A stretch of 64,000 nt of DNA, taken from NCBI GenBank assembly GCA_023653115.1, contig JAMNXO010000008.1, positions 1 to 64,000 on the forward strand. Reading direction: 5' to 3'. The notes under the pieces were generated by a model that searched no databases, had not been told where the DNA came from, and saw nothing but the letters and a program-made list of their open reading frames with translations. This stretch comes from Erythrobacter sp. GTDB taxonomy: Bacteria > Pseudomonadota > Alphaproteobacteria > Sphingomonadales > Sphingomonadaceae. This document shows, piece after piece, positions 35,725 through 44,569 of this stretch (its first letter is position 1; each line of letters begins with the position of its first letter). The position numbers were made by a program, and so were the translations under genes.

Positions 35725-37021
35725 GGGGCCGTTCGTCCTCGCTCTGGCGGCGGTGCTCGCGATACCGGAGGCAGCGTCGGCGCAGTCGGCATCCCCTGCA
35801 GCCGAGGCAGAAGCGCAAACCCCGCTGCAAGCCCGCGCCGGTCAGGTCATTGGCGTCATCAATGGCACGATTGCGCCACAAGAGGTGTTCAACGAGGCCT
35901 TTCTGAAGGCCGTGCCGCCAGCCCAGCTCAAGACGGTGAGCGCCAGCCTCACCGCCCAGTTCGGCGCTGCGGTCGAAGTCGTTCTGCTGGCGCCGCGCGA
36001 TGGCACCCGCGCCGTGCTGCATATCCGCTTCGAACGAGGGCTGGCCAAGGGCAGCGTCGCTATCGAACCCGGCGAGGCCAACCGCGTCAGCGAACTGCTG
36101 TTCACCGCCTTCGATTCAATCGCGGTGGCGGGCGATACGCCGGACAAGATCGCCGCCGATCTCGCGGCCCTGCCCGGCAGCGTCAACGCGTGGTTCGCGC
36201 CTTTGGATGGCGGCGCGCCAACCGTCAGTATCGGCGCGGACAAGCCCTTGGCGCTCGGGTCAACCTTCAAGCTCTATGTGCTCGCTGCGCTGGCCGAGGA
36301 TGTGAAGGCGGGCCGCCGTCAGTGGAGTGACGTCGCGGTGCTGACCGAGCGCAGCTATCCCAGCGGCCAGTTGCAGGCTTGGCCGCGCGGCGTGCCGCTG
36401 ACGCTGCACACGCTGGCGAGCCTGATGATTTCCATCAGCGACAACACCGCCACCGATGAGCTGATCAAGGTGCTGGGCCGTGACCGCATTCTCAAGCTGA
36501 TGGGCGACAGCGGCCACAGCGATCCGGGCGCGAACAACCCGTTCCTCACCACCCGCGAGCTGTTCATCCTCAAAGCGAGCAGTGACAAAATTATTGGTCA
36601 GTGGCGCAGCGCAACGCCTGCCACGCGGACTGGCATCCAGATGGCGATAGCGGCGGAAGACCCCAGCCTCGACCAGATCAACGCCGCCTTCGCCGGAGGC
36701 CCCAAAGCGCTCGACATTGAATGGTTCGCCTCGCCCGCCGATCTGGCCAAGCTGCTTGCCTATATGCGCCGCACCGCCGATCCCAAGGTGTTCGAGATCA
36801 TGGCGATCAACCCGTCGGCCACGCCGGCGATCAAGGCCAATTGGAGCTATATCGGCTTCAAGGGCGGATCGGAGCCGGGGGTGATCAACCTCACCTGGCT
36901 GCTCACTGACAAGGCGGGCCGCGATCACATCCTGACGCTCGGCTGGAACAATCCGGCCGCCGTGGTGGACGAGGGCAAGCTGGAAGCCATCGCCCAGCGC
37001 ATCCTGTTACTGCCTCACTGA
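35717..37021 (+). CDS. Class A beta-lactamase-like serine hydrolase
   Basis: The 434-aa secreted protein has a signal peptide (cut near SAQSA, residue 23) and an extra N-terminal domain of about 110 residues. The penicillin-binding fold then shows the nucleophile motif STFK (Ser182, Lys185), SDN (241-243) and, in place of KTG, the KGG of GFKGGSEPG. This points to a periplasmic enzyme acting on beta-lactams or on peptidoglycan-like esters; real resistance activity cannot be claimed. It overlaps the parE stop by 8 bases, a coupling without an obvious functional reason. The moxR gene follows after 81 bases. Confidence 0.8.
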   Translation: MRKGPFVLALAAVLAIPEAASAQSASPAAEAEAQTPLQARAGQVIGVINGTIAPQEVFNEAFLKAVPPAQLKTVSASLTAQFGAAVEVVLLAPRDGTRAVLHIRFERGLAKGSVAIEPGEANRVSELLFTAFDSIAVAGDTPDKIAADLAALPGSVNAWFAPLDGGAPTVSIGADKPLALGSTFKLYVLAALAEDVKAGRRQWSDVAVLTERSYPSGQLQAWPRGVPLTLHTLASLMISISDNTATDELIKVLGRDRILKLMGDSGHSDPGANNPFLTTRELFILKASSDKIIGQWRSATPATRTGIQMAIAAEDPSLDQINAAFAGGPKALDIEWFASPADLAKLLAYMRRTADPKVFEIMAINPSATPAIKANWSYIGFKGGSEPGVINLTWLLTDKAGRDHILTLGWNNPAAVVDEGKLEAIAQRILLLPH

Positions 37022-37102
37022 TTTGCCAGCCCCCACCCTCTTGCGCCGCGCCAAGCGGCCCCTTATCGCTGCGCATCGAAATTCAGTCTCACAGGAAAAC
37101 CC

Positions 37103-37957
37103 ATGACCGAACAGCGTTTCGAAGGCACGAAGTCCTATATCGCCACCGAAGACCTCAAGGTTGCCGTCAATGCTGCCGTCATGCTGCGCCGCCCGCTGTT
37201 GGTGAAGGGCGAGCCCGGCACCGGCAAGACCGTGCTGGCGCATGAAATCTCCAAGGCGTTGAATGCCCCGCTGATCGAATGGAACATCAAGTCGACCACC
37301 AAGGCGCAGCAGGGCCTCTACGAGTATGACGCCGTGGCGCGTCTGCGTGACGGGCAGCTGGGCGACGAGCGCGTCCACGACATCCGCAACTACATCAAGA
37401 AGGGCAAGCTGTGGGAAGCCTTCACCGCGCCCCAGCTGCCCGTGCTGCTGATCGACGAGATCGACAAGGCCGATATCGAGTTCCCGAACGATCTGCTGCA
37501 AGAACTCGATCGCATGAGCTTCGACGTTTACGAAACGCAGGAGCGGATCGAGGCGAAGGAACGCCCGATCGTCGTCATCACCTCGAACAACGAGAAGGAA
37601 CTGCCGGACGCCTTCCTGCGCCGCTGCTTCTTCCACTACATCAAGTTCCCCGACCGCGAGACGATGCAGGAAATCATCGACGTCCACTTCCCCGGCATCC
37701 AGAAGGTGCTGGTAAAGAAGGCGATGGATATCTTCTATGATCTGCGCGACGTTCCGGGCCTGAAGAAGAAGCCCTCGACCAGCGAGCTGCTCGACTGGCT
37801 CAAGCTGCTGCTCAACGAGGACATGCCGCTCGAGGTGCTCCAGAGCAGCAATCCGGCCAGCGCCATCCCGCCGCTGCACGGCGCGCTGCTGAAGAACGAG
37901 CAGGACATCATGCTGTTCGAACGGTTGGCGTTCATGGCACGCCGCAATCCGTCGTAA
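37103..37957 (+). CDS. MoxR-family AAA+ ATPase
   Basis: The 284-aa protein is a MoxR-type AAA+ ATPase: Walker A GEPGTGKT (36-43), Walker B LLIDEIDKAD, sensor region VVITSNNEKELPDAFLRRC with the arginine finger and a C-terminal helical lid. MoxR proteins act as chaperones with von Willebrand factor A (VWA) partners to activate metal enzymes or remodel complexes. The CoxE-like VWA partner is present at 39524, but a chemoreceptor gene on the opposite strand lies between them, so they are not one operon. Substrate unknown; no CO dehydrogenase genes in the window. Confidence 0.92.
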   Translation: MTEQRFEGTKSYIATEDLKVAVNAAVMLRRPLLVKGEPGTGKTVLAHEISKALNAPLIEWNIKSTTKAQQGLYEYDAVARLRDGQLGDERVHDIRNYIKKGKLWEAFTAPQLPVLLIDEIDKADIEFPNDLLQELDRMSFDVYETQERIEAKERPIVVITSNNEKELPDAFLRRCFFHYIKFPDRETMQEIIDVHFPGIQKVLVKKAMDIFYDLRDVPGLKKKPSTSELLDWLKLLLNEDMPLEVLQSSNPASAIPPLHGALLKNEQDIMLFERLAFMARRNPS

Positions 37958-37965
37958 GGTGCGCT

Positions 37966-37984
37966 GGGCGGGTCAACCCCGCCC
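37966..37984. terminator. Hairpin between convergent moxR and chemoreceptor genes
   Basis: GGGCGGG and CCCCGCCC form a strong 7-base GC stem around TCAA in the 33-base gap between two convergent stops. No T-run follows on either strand, so if it ends transcripts it would do so weakly or with Rho. Confidence 0.4.
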
Positions 37985-37990
37985 TGCCCT

Positions 37991-39391
37991 TCAATCGAAG
38001 CTGTAGGCCAACTCGAAATCGCCCCAGCGCCGCCCGCCGATCACCAGCGGGACATAGACGTTGCGGACCACGAAATAGCTCTCGCCGTCGCCTTCCTGAC
38101 GATACACTGCCATCATGTAGGACGCATTGCTGACCTTGGCCTTGCGGTCGATCGCTTCGAGCATGATGCGGCCATTGCGGCAGAACTGGGTGTCGTGGTT
38201 CACATCGCCGGTCGGCTTGCGCGAGCGCTCGGTGATGTGGGTCGGCAGGAAGCCGTTGACGTCGGTGCAGGCCGCGGCCAGCACGCGCGGATCGCTCGCT
38301 TTGGCGCGGTCGAGGAACGGGCGCCATTCGGCATCGGCCCAGTCGGTCAGCCGGGTGCGGAACAGCTGCGGGTTGGTGCCTGGAATGGCGACGTAATCCC
38401 TGTCGAACACCGCATCCAGCGTGATGGTGCCCGAGGCCATTGCGGCTTCGGTGTGCGCCACCAGCTCCTGCATCATCGCCTGAGCCTGTGCCACCATCGC
38501 GCTGTCATCGGGGCTGAGTCCGGCCTGCACGATGCGATCGAACATCTCGCTGGCGGTGATTTCCAGCTCTTCCATCTTGCGATGCGCGCCGTGGAGCTGG
38601 TCCTCGTTGCGGCGCGAGGCCGCATCATAACTGGTCAGCACGCGCTGCACCTTGTCGACATGGCTGCTGATCGTGCCGGTCGAACGGGCGATGACGTCAT
38701 TCTGCTTGTCGACTTCCTCGACCAGCTGGCCGACATTGGCGAGGCTGCTTTCGATCCGGGCGACCGAGGCCTTGGCATCGCCGCTGGCCTTGGCGCCAGC
38801 TTCGATCCGGCCAATCACCATCTCTGCCTCGCCGCCGAGCGCGTTGATGGTCTGGGCGATTTCCTCAGTTGCCTTGCGGGTGTCGCTGGCAAGGCTCTTC
38901 ACCTCGCTTGCCACCACTGCAAAGGTGCGGCCTGCATCGCCTGCGCGCATTGCCTCGATTGTGGCGTTGAGCGCGAGGATGTTGGTGGTCTCGGCGATAT
39001 TGTCGATATCCTGCGCCGAGCGGCGCACCTGTTCCATCGCGGCGGAAAAGCTGGTGACGTGCTGGCCCAGGGTCTCGACCAGTTCGATCAGCCCGCCGAT
39101 CTGCGCCAGCGAGGACTGGATCAGCGCGGTGCCTTCGGACAAGCGGTCAATCGCGCGTTCGGACAGCAGCCGCGCCTCGTCGCTCGCTTCGGCAACCTTG
39201 GTCTGGTCCGCTTCAAGCGCACGCACGGTTTCGGCCAAAGCCTCGTGCTCGGAACGCAGCGTGCGCGAGGAGGCGATCACCGCTTCGACCACACCGGCAA
39301 CATCGGTGCAGCCCACTGTCACAGCGCCGCAGCTCTCCGGAATCATTCCCAGAGCGTGAGCATTGGCAGTGTCGATGGCGATCTGATGCAT
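37991..39391 (-). CDS. Cytoplasmic methyl-accepting chemotaxis protein with C-terminal sensor
   Basis: The 466-aa protein has no membrane helix. A coiled-coil signalling domain (about 40-270) holds the MCP hairpin tip [20 protein letters not shown] followed by [15 protein letters not shown], the surface that contacts CheA/CheW. The C-terminal 180 residues form a separate alpha/beta domain (including [17 protein letters not shown] and [11 protein letters not shown]) that resembles the cache-like tail of other soluble alphaproteobacterial receptors and probably senses a cytoplasmic signal. No che genes are nearby. It lies between, and opposite to, moxR and the VWA gene, which are normally adjacent. 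Confidence 0.88.
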   Translation of the reverse strand: MHQIAIDTANAHALGMIPESCGAVTVGCTDVAGVVEAVIASSRTLRSEHEALAETVRALEADQTKVAEASDEARLLSERAIDRLSEGTALIQSSLAQIGGLIELVETLGQHVTSFSAAMEQVRRSAQDIDNIAETTNILALNATIEAMRAGDAGRTFAVVASEVKSLASDTRKATEEIAQTINALGGEAEMVIGRIEAGAKASGDAKASVARIESSLANVGQLVEEVDKQNDVIARSTGTISSHVDKVQRVLTSYDAASRRNEDQLHGAHRKMEELEITASEMFDRIVQAGLSPDDSAMVAQAQAMMQELVAHTEAAMASGTITLDAVFDRDYVAIPGTNPQLFRTRLTDWADAEWRPFLDRAKASDPRVLAAACTDVNGFLPTHITERSRKPTGDVNHDTQFCRNGRIMLEAIDRKAKVSNASYMMAVYRQEGDGESYFVVRNVYVPLVIGGRRWGDFELAYSFD

Positions 39392-39523
39392 TGTGATACG
39401 CGGCCCCTAGTTTGTGACCGCAGTCCTACCCGCAGGATGGTAAGCGAAGCGTTAATCCTCAGCGCCTTCCCCTCCCAAGAAAGAGGACTGGTCAAGCGGC
39501 AAGAGGCGGGTTAATCCATTCTC

Positions 39524-40708
39524 ATGTTCTTCAATTTCATCGACGAGCTGCGGGCCGCGGGTATCGGGGCCAGTTTCAAGGAGCACCTCACGCTGCTGGA
39601 GGCGCTCGATCGCGACGTGATCGATCAGACGCCCGAGGCGTTCTATTACCTCTCCCGCGCCACCTTCGTGAAGGACGAAGGCCTGCTCGATCGGTTCGAT
39701 CAGGTGTTCCACAAGGTGTTCAAGGGGATCATGAGTGATTACGGCCAGAACCCGGTCGACATCCCCGAAGACTGGCTGAAAGCGGTCGCCGAGAAATTCC
39801 TGACGCCCGAGGAGATGGAAGCGATCAAATCGCTCGGCGATTGGGACGAGATCATGGAGACGCTCAAGAAGCGGCTCGAGGAGCAGGAAAAACGCCACCA
39901 GGGCGGCAACAAATGGGTCGGCACCGGCGGCACCTCGCCCTTCGGCAATTCGGGCTATAATCCCGAAGGCGTGCGCATCGGCGGCGAGGCCAAGCATGGC
40001 AAGGCCATCAAGGTCTGGGAAAAGCGCGAGTTCAAGAATCTCGACAACACCAAGGAGCTTGGCACCCGCAACATCAAGATGGCGCTGCGCCGGCTGCGCC
40101 GTTTCGCCCGCGAGGGTGCGCAGGACCAGCTCGATATTGACGCCACGATTGCAGGAACGGCCAAGCAAGGCTGGCTCGACATTCATATGCGGGCTGAACG
40201 GCGCAATGCCGTCAAGCTGCTGCTGTTCCTCGATGTCGGCGGTTCGATGGACCCCTTCATCAAGCTGGTGGAGGAGCTGTTCAGCGCCGCGACCACCGAG
40301 TTCAAGAACATGGAGTTCTTCTACTTCCACAACTGCCTCTACGAAGGCGTGTGGAAGGACAACAAGCGCCGCTGGCAGGAGCGCACCAAGACCTGGGACG
40401 TGCTCCACAAATACGGTCACGATTACAAGATCATCTTCGTCGGCGATGCCGCGATGAGCCCCTATGAGGTGACCCATCCGGGCGGCAGCGTCGAGCATAT
40501 GAACGAAGAAGCGGGCGCGGTGTGGCTCCAGCGCGTGGCCAACACCTATCCGGCGACCGTGTGGCTCAACCCGGTGCCCGAAAAGCAATGGGGCTATTCG
40601 CAGTCGACCAAGATGATCAAGCAGTTGGTGGGCGACCGGATGTATCCGCTGACGCTGGACGGGCTGGATGATGCGATGCGGGAGCTGTCGCGGAAGCACG
40701 GGGCTTGA
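39524..40708 (+). CDS. VWA-domain protein, CoxE-like partner of MoxR
   Basis: The 394-aa protein starts MFFNFIDELRAAGIGASFKEH and has a C-terminal CoxE-type VWA domain with a MIDAS motif LFLDVGGSM (Asp-x-Gly-x-Ser) and supporting residues around FVGDAAMSPYEV. The central region (about 110-215) is basic and helical. In this family the protein pairs with a MoxR ATPase, supplied here by the gene at 37103. Its stop overlaps a TTG start of the next gene (TTGA), so it heads a small operon with the DUF2314/DUF2185 and DUF817 genes. Cytoplasmic; client unknown. Confidence 0.9.
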   Translation: MFFNFIDELRAAGIGASFKEHLTLLEALDRDVIDQTPEAFYYLSRATFVKDEGLLDRFDQVFHKVFKGIMSDYGQNPVDIPEDWLKAVAEKFLTPEEMEAIKSLGDWDEIMETLKKRLEEQEKRHQGGNKWVGTGGTSPFGNSGYNPEGVRIGGEAKHGKAIKVWEKREFKNLDNTKELGTRNIKMALRRLRRFAREGAQDQLDIDATIAGTAKQGWLDIHMRAERRNAVKLLLFLDVGGSMDPFIKLVEELFSAATTEFKNMEFFYFHNCLYEGVWKDNKRRWQERTKTWDVLHKYGHDYKIIFVGDAAMSPYEVTHPGGSVEHMNEEAGAVWLQRVANTYPATVWLNPVPEKQWGYSQSTKMIKQLVGDRMYPLTLDGLDDAMRELSRKHGA

Positions 40709-41364
40709 GCGACGGAATCGAACTGCCGCAAGGAATCACGATTGGTGATCCGCGTCCGATAGCGGCCAAATCTCCCTACACATTCGAACTTCCTTTTCCG
40801 GAGGAATTGGCTGCGCTCGGACCAGGCGATGGCGTCAAGGCAGTCTTCTACGAAGTGACCGGCGGTCGTAAGTATGACGGCGAGCGAATGTGGGTGCTGA
40901 TCGAGCGGATCGAAGATGGATTTGTGGTCGGCAGGCTAGACAACGAGCCGTTCGATATGCCGTCAATCAAGCACGGGGATCCGCTACGAATTCCTCTGAG
41001 CCACGTCATTTCTTGCACCTATGCAGACGGCAAACCTCGTCCCGCCGTGCCGGAACGCCGCACCTATTGGGATCGCTGCTTTGTTGATGCCTGCGTCGTC
41101 GAGGGGCGCTGCCACGCCGATTACATCTACCGTGAAGAGCCCGACATGACGCAGGAGGGCGACAAGGATCCGGATAGTGGCTGGCGTATCCGCGGCACGG
41201 ACGAGGCCATCGCCGAGGACGAGCGCCTCGGCGAGAAGGCGATGTATATTGCGCTCGGCAAGGTGCTGAACGCTGATGATCGCTGGATCCACCTGATCGA
41301 CAGCCCCATCGGTAGCGCTTTCCAGTGGGATGCCGAGCGCAGCGACTACATCGCCTTGAAATGA
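40705..41364 (+). CDS. DUF2314-like plus DUF2185 (Imm33-like) protein
   Basis: The 219-aa protein is translated from a TTG that overlaps the VWA stop. The N-terminal half (about 20-110) has the DUF2314 pattern: KAVFYE, ERMWVLIERIEDGFVVGRLDN, GDPLRIPLSHVISC. The C-terminal part (about 150-215) matches DUF2185, also grouped with Imm33 immunity proteins: DPDSGWRIRGTDEA, then EKAMYIALGKVLN and a final IGSAFQWD. Such domains are known as immunity proteins in polymorphic toxin systems, yet no toxin is nearby, and the gene is coupled both to the VWA gene and to DUF817. Its role is unknown. Confidence 0.7.
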   Translation: MSDGIELPQGITIGDPRPIAAKSPYTFELPFPEELAALGPGDGVKAVFYEVTGGRKYDGERMWVLIERIEDGFVVGRLDNEPFDMPSIKHGDPLRIPLSHVISCTYADGKPRPAVPERRTYWDRCFVDACVVEGRCHADYIYREEPDMTQEGDKDPDSGWRIRGTDEAIAEDERLGEKAMYIALGKVLNADDRWIHLIDSPIGSAFQWDAERSDYIALK

Positions 41365-42218
41365 CCTCACCCCGCCACACCCGCTTCGAGGCCGTCCGCC
41401 TGCGGCTCGAAGCCTTCGATCCGGGCACGGGCTGGCGGCTATGGCTCTACGAATTCCTGCTGTTCGGGTTCAAGCAAGGCTGGGCCTGCCTGTTCGGCGG
41501 CCTGTTGCTGGCGCTGCTTCTGGGAACGCATCTGTTCTATCCCGACAGCGCTCCCCTGCACCGCTACGATTTCCTGACCCTCGCCGCGATCGCCATTCAG
41601 GCCGGGATGCTCGCCTTCCGGCTTGAGACATGGCGCGAGGCGCGGGTGATCCTGATCTTCCATGTCGTCGGCACGGTGATGGAGCTGTTCAAGACGCAGG
41701 CCGGATCATGGACCTATCCCGAGGCAAGCGTGCTCCACATCGGTGCGGTGCCGCTGTTTTCGGGGTTCATGTATGCCGCCGTGGGCAGCTACATCGCGCG
41801 GGTGTGGCGGATCTTCGATTTCCGTTTCACCGGCTACCCGCCCGCGTGGACCACATGGCTGCTGGCGGCAGCGATCTACGCGAATTTCTTCACCCACCAC
41901 TACACCATCGACATCCGCTGGGGACTGTTTGCCGCCACGGCGCTGATCTTCTGGCGCACCCGCGTCCACTTCAGGAACTGGCGCGCGCAACGCTGGATGC
42001 CGCTGCTGGTGGGCTTTGGCCTCGTCGCGCTGTTCATCTGGTTTGCCGAGAATATCGCCACCTTCGCCAACGCCTGGAACTATCCCGGGCAGGAGCAGGA
42101 ATGGCGCATGGTCAGCTTCGCCAAATATGGCAGCTGGTATCTGCTGATGCTGATCAGCTTCGTGCTCGTAACGCTGGTGCAGCCCGTCCGCGCGCCTGGC
42201 GATGCCGCCAATCAGTAA
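41361..42218 (+). CDS. DUF817 family integral membrane protein
   Basis: The 285-aa protein has about seven to eight membrane helices and the DUF817 start YEFLLFGFKQGWACLFGGLLL. Conserved features include ELFKTQAGSW with a charged pair in the membrane region and HHYTIDIRW. The ATG overlaps the stop of the preceding gene (ATGA). Its 3' end overlaps the convergent NamZ-like gene by 7 bases. The function of DUF817 is not known; buried polar residues suggest transport or membrane enzymology. Confidence 0.85.
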   Translation: MTSPRHTRFEAVRLRLEAFDPGTGWRLWLYEFLLFGFKQGWACLFGGLLLALLLGTHLFYPDSAPLHRYDFLTLAAIAIQAGMLAFRLETWREARVILIFHVVGTVMELFKTQAGSWTYPEASVLHIGAVPLFSGFMYAAVGSYIARVWRIFDFRFTGYPPAWTTWLLAAAIYANFFTHHYTIDIRWGLFAATALIFWRTRVHFRNWRAQRWMPLLVGFGLVALFIWFAENIATFANAWNYPGQEQEWRMVSFAKYGSWYLLMLISFVLVTLVQPVRAPGDAANQ

Positions 42219-43411
42219 AGCAGGTGCCCGCGCACCTCGGCCACCCATGCGGCTTCATCGTGTGACGTCATGACGTCAAGGTCGTCCGGCAGCGCGGCTG
42301 CATCGTCGACCCACTCTCGCAGGGACGGCCCGCCGTTGATGACGTCGATCGCAAGCCGGGTGAGCTCGTATTCATAAGGGAAGTCGCGCCACAGCGGGTA
42401 GTCGCGGTAAAGCCGCCGGATCGCCTTGAACGCCAGCGCCTGAAGCCGCCACGGCTTGAAAGCGTGGTGATCGTAGAACCCGGCTTCTGCATGGATCATC
42501 AAGGCATTACACAGCTTACCTGCGTGCTTGTGGAAAGTCGGTTCGAACCAGCATTCGCGGATCGCGCACCCGGCCAGCCAGTCTGGTGCGAGGCGATGCA
42601 TCTCTGTCAGCACCGCATTGGCGTCAATATCAGGGGCGCCGAACAGCACCTCCAATGGCCGCGTGGTCCCGCGACCCTCTGACAGCGTGGTGCCTTCGAG
42701 CATGACGGTCCCAGCATAGCAGCGCGCCATGTTCACGTTGGCGGCATTGGGCGAAGGGTTGATCCACAGCCGTGACGCCGGCCACCCAAAGCCATCATCC
42801 GCATCGGGACGCCAACCCTCCATCGCCACCACCTTATAAGCGACGTCGAGGCCGAAGTGTTCAATGAACCAATGCCCCATCTCGCCCATCGTCAGCCCGT
42901 GGCGCATCGGCATCGGCGCGGCGCCAACAAAGCTTTCCTGCCCCGGCACCAGCAGCGTGCCTTCGACCGGGCGGCCGGCGGGATTGGGGCGATCGAGCAC
43001 CCACACTTCCTTGCCTGCCTTGGCGGCTTCCTCGAGCAAATACAGCAATGTGGTGACAAAGGTGTAGATCCGGCAGCCGAGATCCTGCAGATCGAACAGG
43101 AACACATCCGCGCTCGTCATCATCTGCCCGGTGGGCCTGCGCACCTCGCCATAGAGCGAGAAGATCGGGATGCCGTAACGCGGGTCCATCTCGTCCGCGG
43201 TCTCGACCATGTTGTCCTGCTTGTCGCCCTTCAACCCGTGCTGCGGGCCAAAGGCGCTCGAGACATTCACGCCTGCCGCAATCAGCGCATCGAGGCTGTG
43301 CGTGAGGTTGGACGTCACGCTCGCCGGATGGGCCACCAGCGCCACACGGCGGCCGTTGAGCGCACGGAGCAGTTCGGGATCGGCCAGCAGCCGGTCAATG
43401 CCTGTCTTCAT
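42212..43411 (-). CDS. DUF1343 protein, NamZ-type exo-beta-N-acetylmuramidase
   Basis: The 399-aa protein matches DUF1343: GIDRLLADPELLRALNGRRVALVAHPAS, SAFGPQHGLKGDKQDNMVE, SLYGEVRRPT, FDLQDLGCRIYTFVTTLLYL and LDRPNPAGRPVEG. The characterised member NamZ of Bacillus removes N-acetylmuramic acid from the non-reducing end of peptidoglycan fragments. No signal peptide is visible with the chosen ATG (43411), so cytoplasmic recycling of muropeptides is possible; the frame is open 14 codons further. It is divergent from tspO by 71 bases. Confidence 0.88.
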   Translation of the reverse strand: MKTGIDRLLADPELLRALNGRRVALVAHPASVTSNLTHSLDALIAAGVNVSSAFGPQHGLKGDKQDNMVETADEMDPRYGIPIFSLYGEVRRPTGQMMTSADVFLFDLQDLGCRIYTFVTTLLYLLEEAAKAGKEVWVLDRPNPAGRPVEGTLLVPGQESFVGAAPMPMRHGLTMGEMGHWFIEHFGLDVAYKVVAMEGWRPDADDGFGWPASRLWINPSPNAANVNMARCYAGTVMLEGTTLSEGRGTTRPLEVLFGAPDIDANAVLTEMHRLAPDWLAGCAIRECWFEPTFHKHAGKLCNALMIHAEAGFYDHHAFKPWRLQALAFKAIRRLYRDYPLWRDFPYEYELTRLAIDVINGGPSLREWVDDAAALPDDLDVMTSHDEAAWVAEVRGHLLY

Positions 43412-43482
43412 GGTCAAATGCGTGGAACAGCGCCGCGCCAAAGGCAATGGCATTTGCGCGAAGCTTCCCTATATGCACTGTA

Positions 43483-43980
43483 ATGGACTGGACCAGCGCT
43501 CTAATCGCCGCCACATGGGCAATCATCCTCGGCGGCGCGGGCGGCCTGCTGACCGACATCGGCTCGTGGTATCGCAACCTCAGAAAACCGCCGTGGCAGC
43601 CGCCTGACTGGCTGTTCGGTCCGGCCTGGACCACGATCCTCGGGCTTGCCGGGTGGAGCTTCTACATCGGCCTCACCCAGGCTCCCACGCCCGAAGCGCG
43701 CGCCGGTATCATCGCGCTGTTCGCCGCAAATTTCGTGCTGCATTTCCTGTGGTCGCCGCTGTTCTTCAAGCTGCGCCGCCCGGACTGGGCACTGGCCGAA
43801 AACGTGCTGCTGTGGAGCTCGGTGCTGGCGCTGATGACGGTGCTGCCGCGCCTTGCCGGAGACAGTTTTGCGGGCTGGCTCAATGTGCCCTATTTCGTGT
43901 GGGTCAGCTTTGCCTTCGTGCTCAACTGGAAAATCGTGAAGCTCAACGCGCCGTTCCGTACAATGAAGCCGATGCGCTAA
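43483..43980 (+). CDS. tspO: TspO/MBR family membrane protein
   Basis: The 165-aa protein has five membrane helices with the family's tryptophan and proline pattern: SWYRNLRKPPWQPPDWLFGPAW, then WSFYIGLTQ, FLWSPLFFKLRRPDWAL and PYFVWVSFAFVLNWKIVKLN. TspO binds porphyrins and sterol-like ligands and, in alphaproteobacteria, modulates pigment gene expression in response to oxygen. ATG 43483 is used because the 12 codons upstream are unlike the family. Its stop overlaps the convergent DOMON-like gene by 4 bases. Confidence 0.93.
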   Translation: MDWTSALIAATWAIILGGAGGLLTDIGSWYRNLRKPPWQPPDWLFGPAWTTILGLAGWSFYIGLTQAPTPEARAGIIALFAANFVLHFLWSPLFFKLRRPDWALAENVLLWSSVLALMTVLPRLAGDSFAGWLNVPYFVWVSFAFVLNWKIVKLNAPFRTMKPMR

Positions 43981-44498
43981 CGTTCAAGGATCAGTTGGCG
44001 GCAGGCTTCGGAGTGGAACTCCGGCTTGCCCGGCGGAAAGGCCAGCGCCCAGAATTGCATACCGCCACCGGGATGCTCGACAATCGCATTCAGCGCGACC
44101 TGCGCGGGCGCTGGCAGTTCGGCGGCGATGCTGGCTTTCAGCACCAGACCCGTATCGTCATGCGAACAGGCAATAGCGATGACGTCCACCGGCGCATCGC
44201 GCATTCCTTCGCGGAAGTAATCGAAATCATACGCCGCCCAGCAACCCGAGGGCGAGAGATTGAACTCGCGGTAATAGGTGCCGCCCAGCGGTTGCCAGAA
44301 AATCTCGAAGCAGGTGGTCTTCCACAGATTGTCCCGCCGCTCCGGCCCGGCCAGCGGCGGCAGAATGATCGCGGGCACCATCCCATCGAGCCGGAATTCA
44401 GCCTCGCAGCCCTGCGGCGTGGCGGTGATAGACGCTGTCACAGCGCGGATCGGGCCCAGATCGCAGGTCTGGTGGAGCATGAGCGGGTGCATCCCCAT
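43977..44498 (-). CDS. DOMON-like domain protein
   Basis: The 173-aa protein is a single beta-sandwich resembling the DOMON/CBM9-like group: [16 protein letters not shown] segment (here [15 protein letters not shown]), [25 protein letters not shown] and a final [10 protein letters not shown]. Related sphingomonad proteins carry this single domain only. It has no signal peptide, and I see no cytochrome or flavin partner. Ligand (heme or sugar in other DOMON proteins) and role are unknown. Divergent from tyrS by 71 bases. Confidence 0.75.
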   Translation of the reverse strand: MGMHPLMLHQTCDLGPIRAVTASITATPQGCEAEFRLDGMVPAIILPPLAGPERRDNLWKTTCFEIFWQPLGGTYYREFNLSPSGCWAAYDFDYFREGMRDAPVDVIAIACSHDDTGLVLKASIAAELPAPAQVALNAIVEHPGGGMQFWALAFPPGKPEFHSEACRQLILER

Positions 44499-44569
44499 TC
44501 CATGCCGCCGGCAGGCGCAGCGGGCAAGTCTCTTCCCGTCACCGTTCCCCCCTGTTAAGCGCGCGCGCT

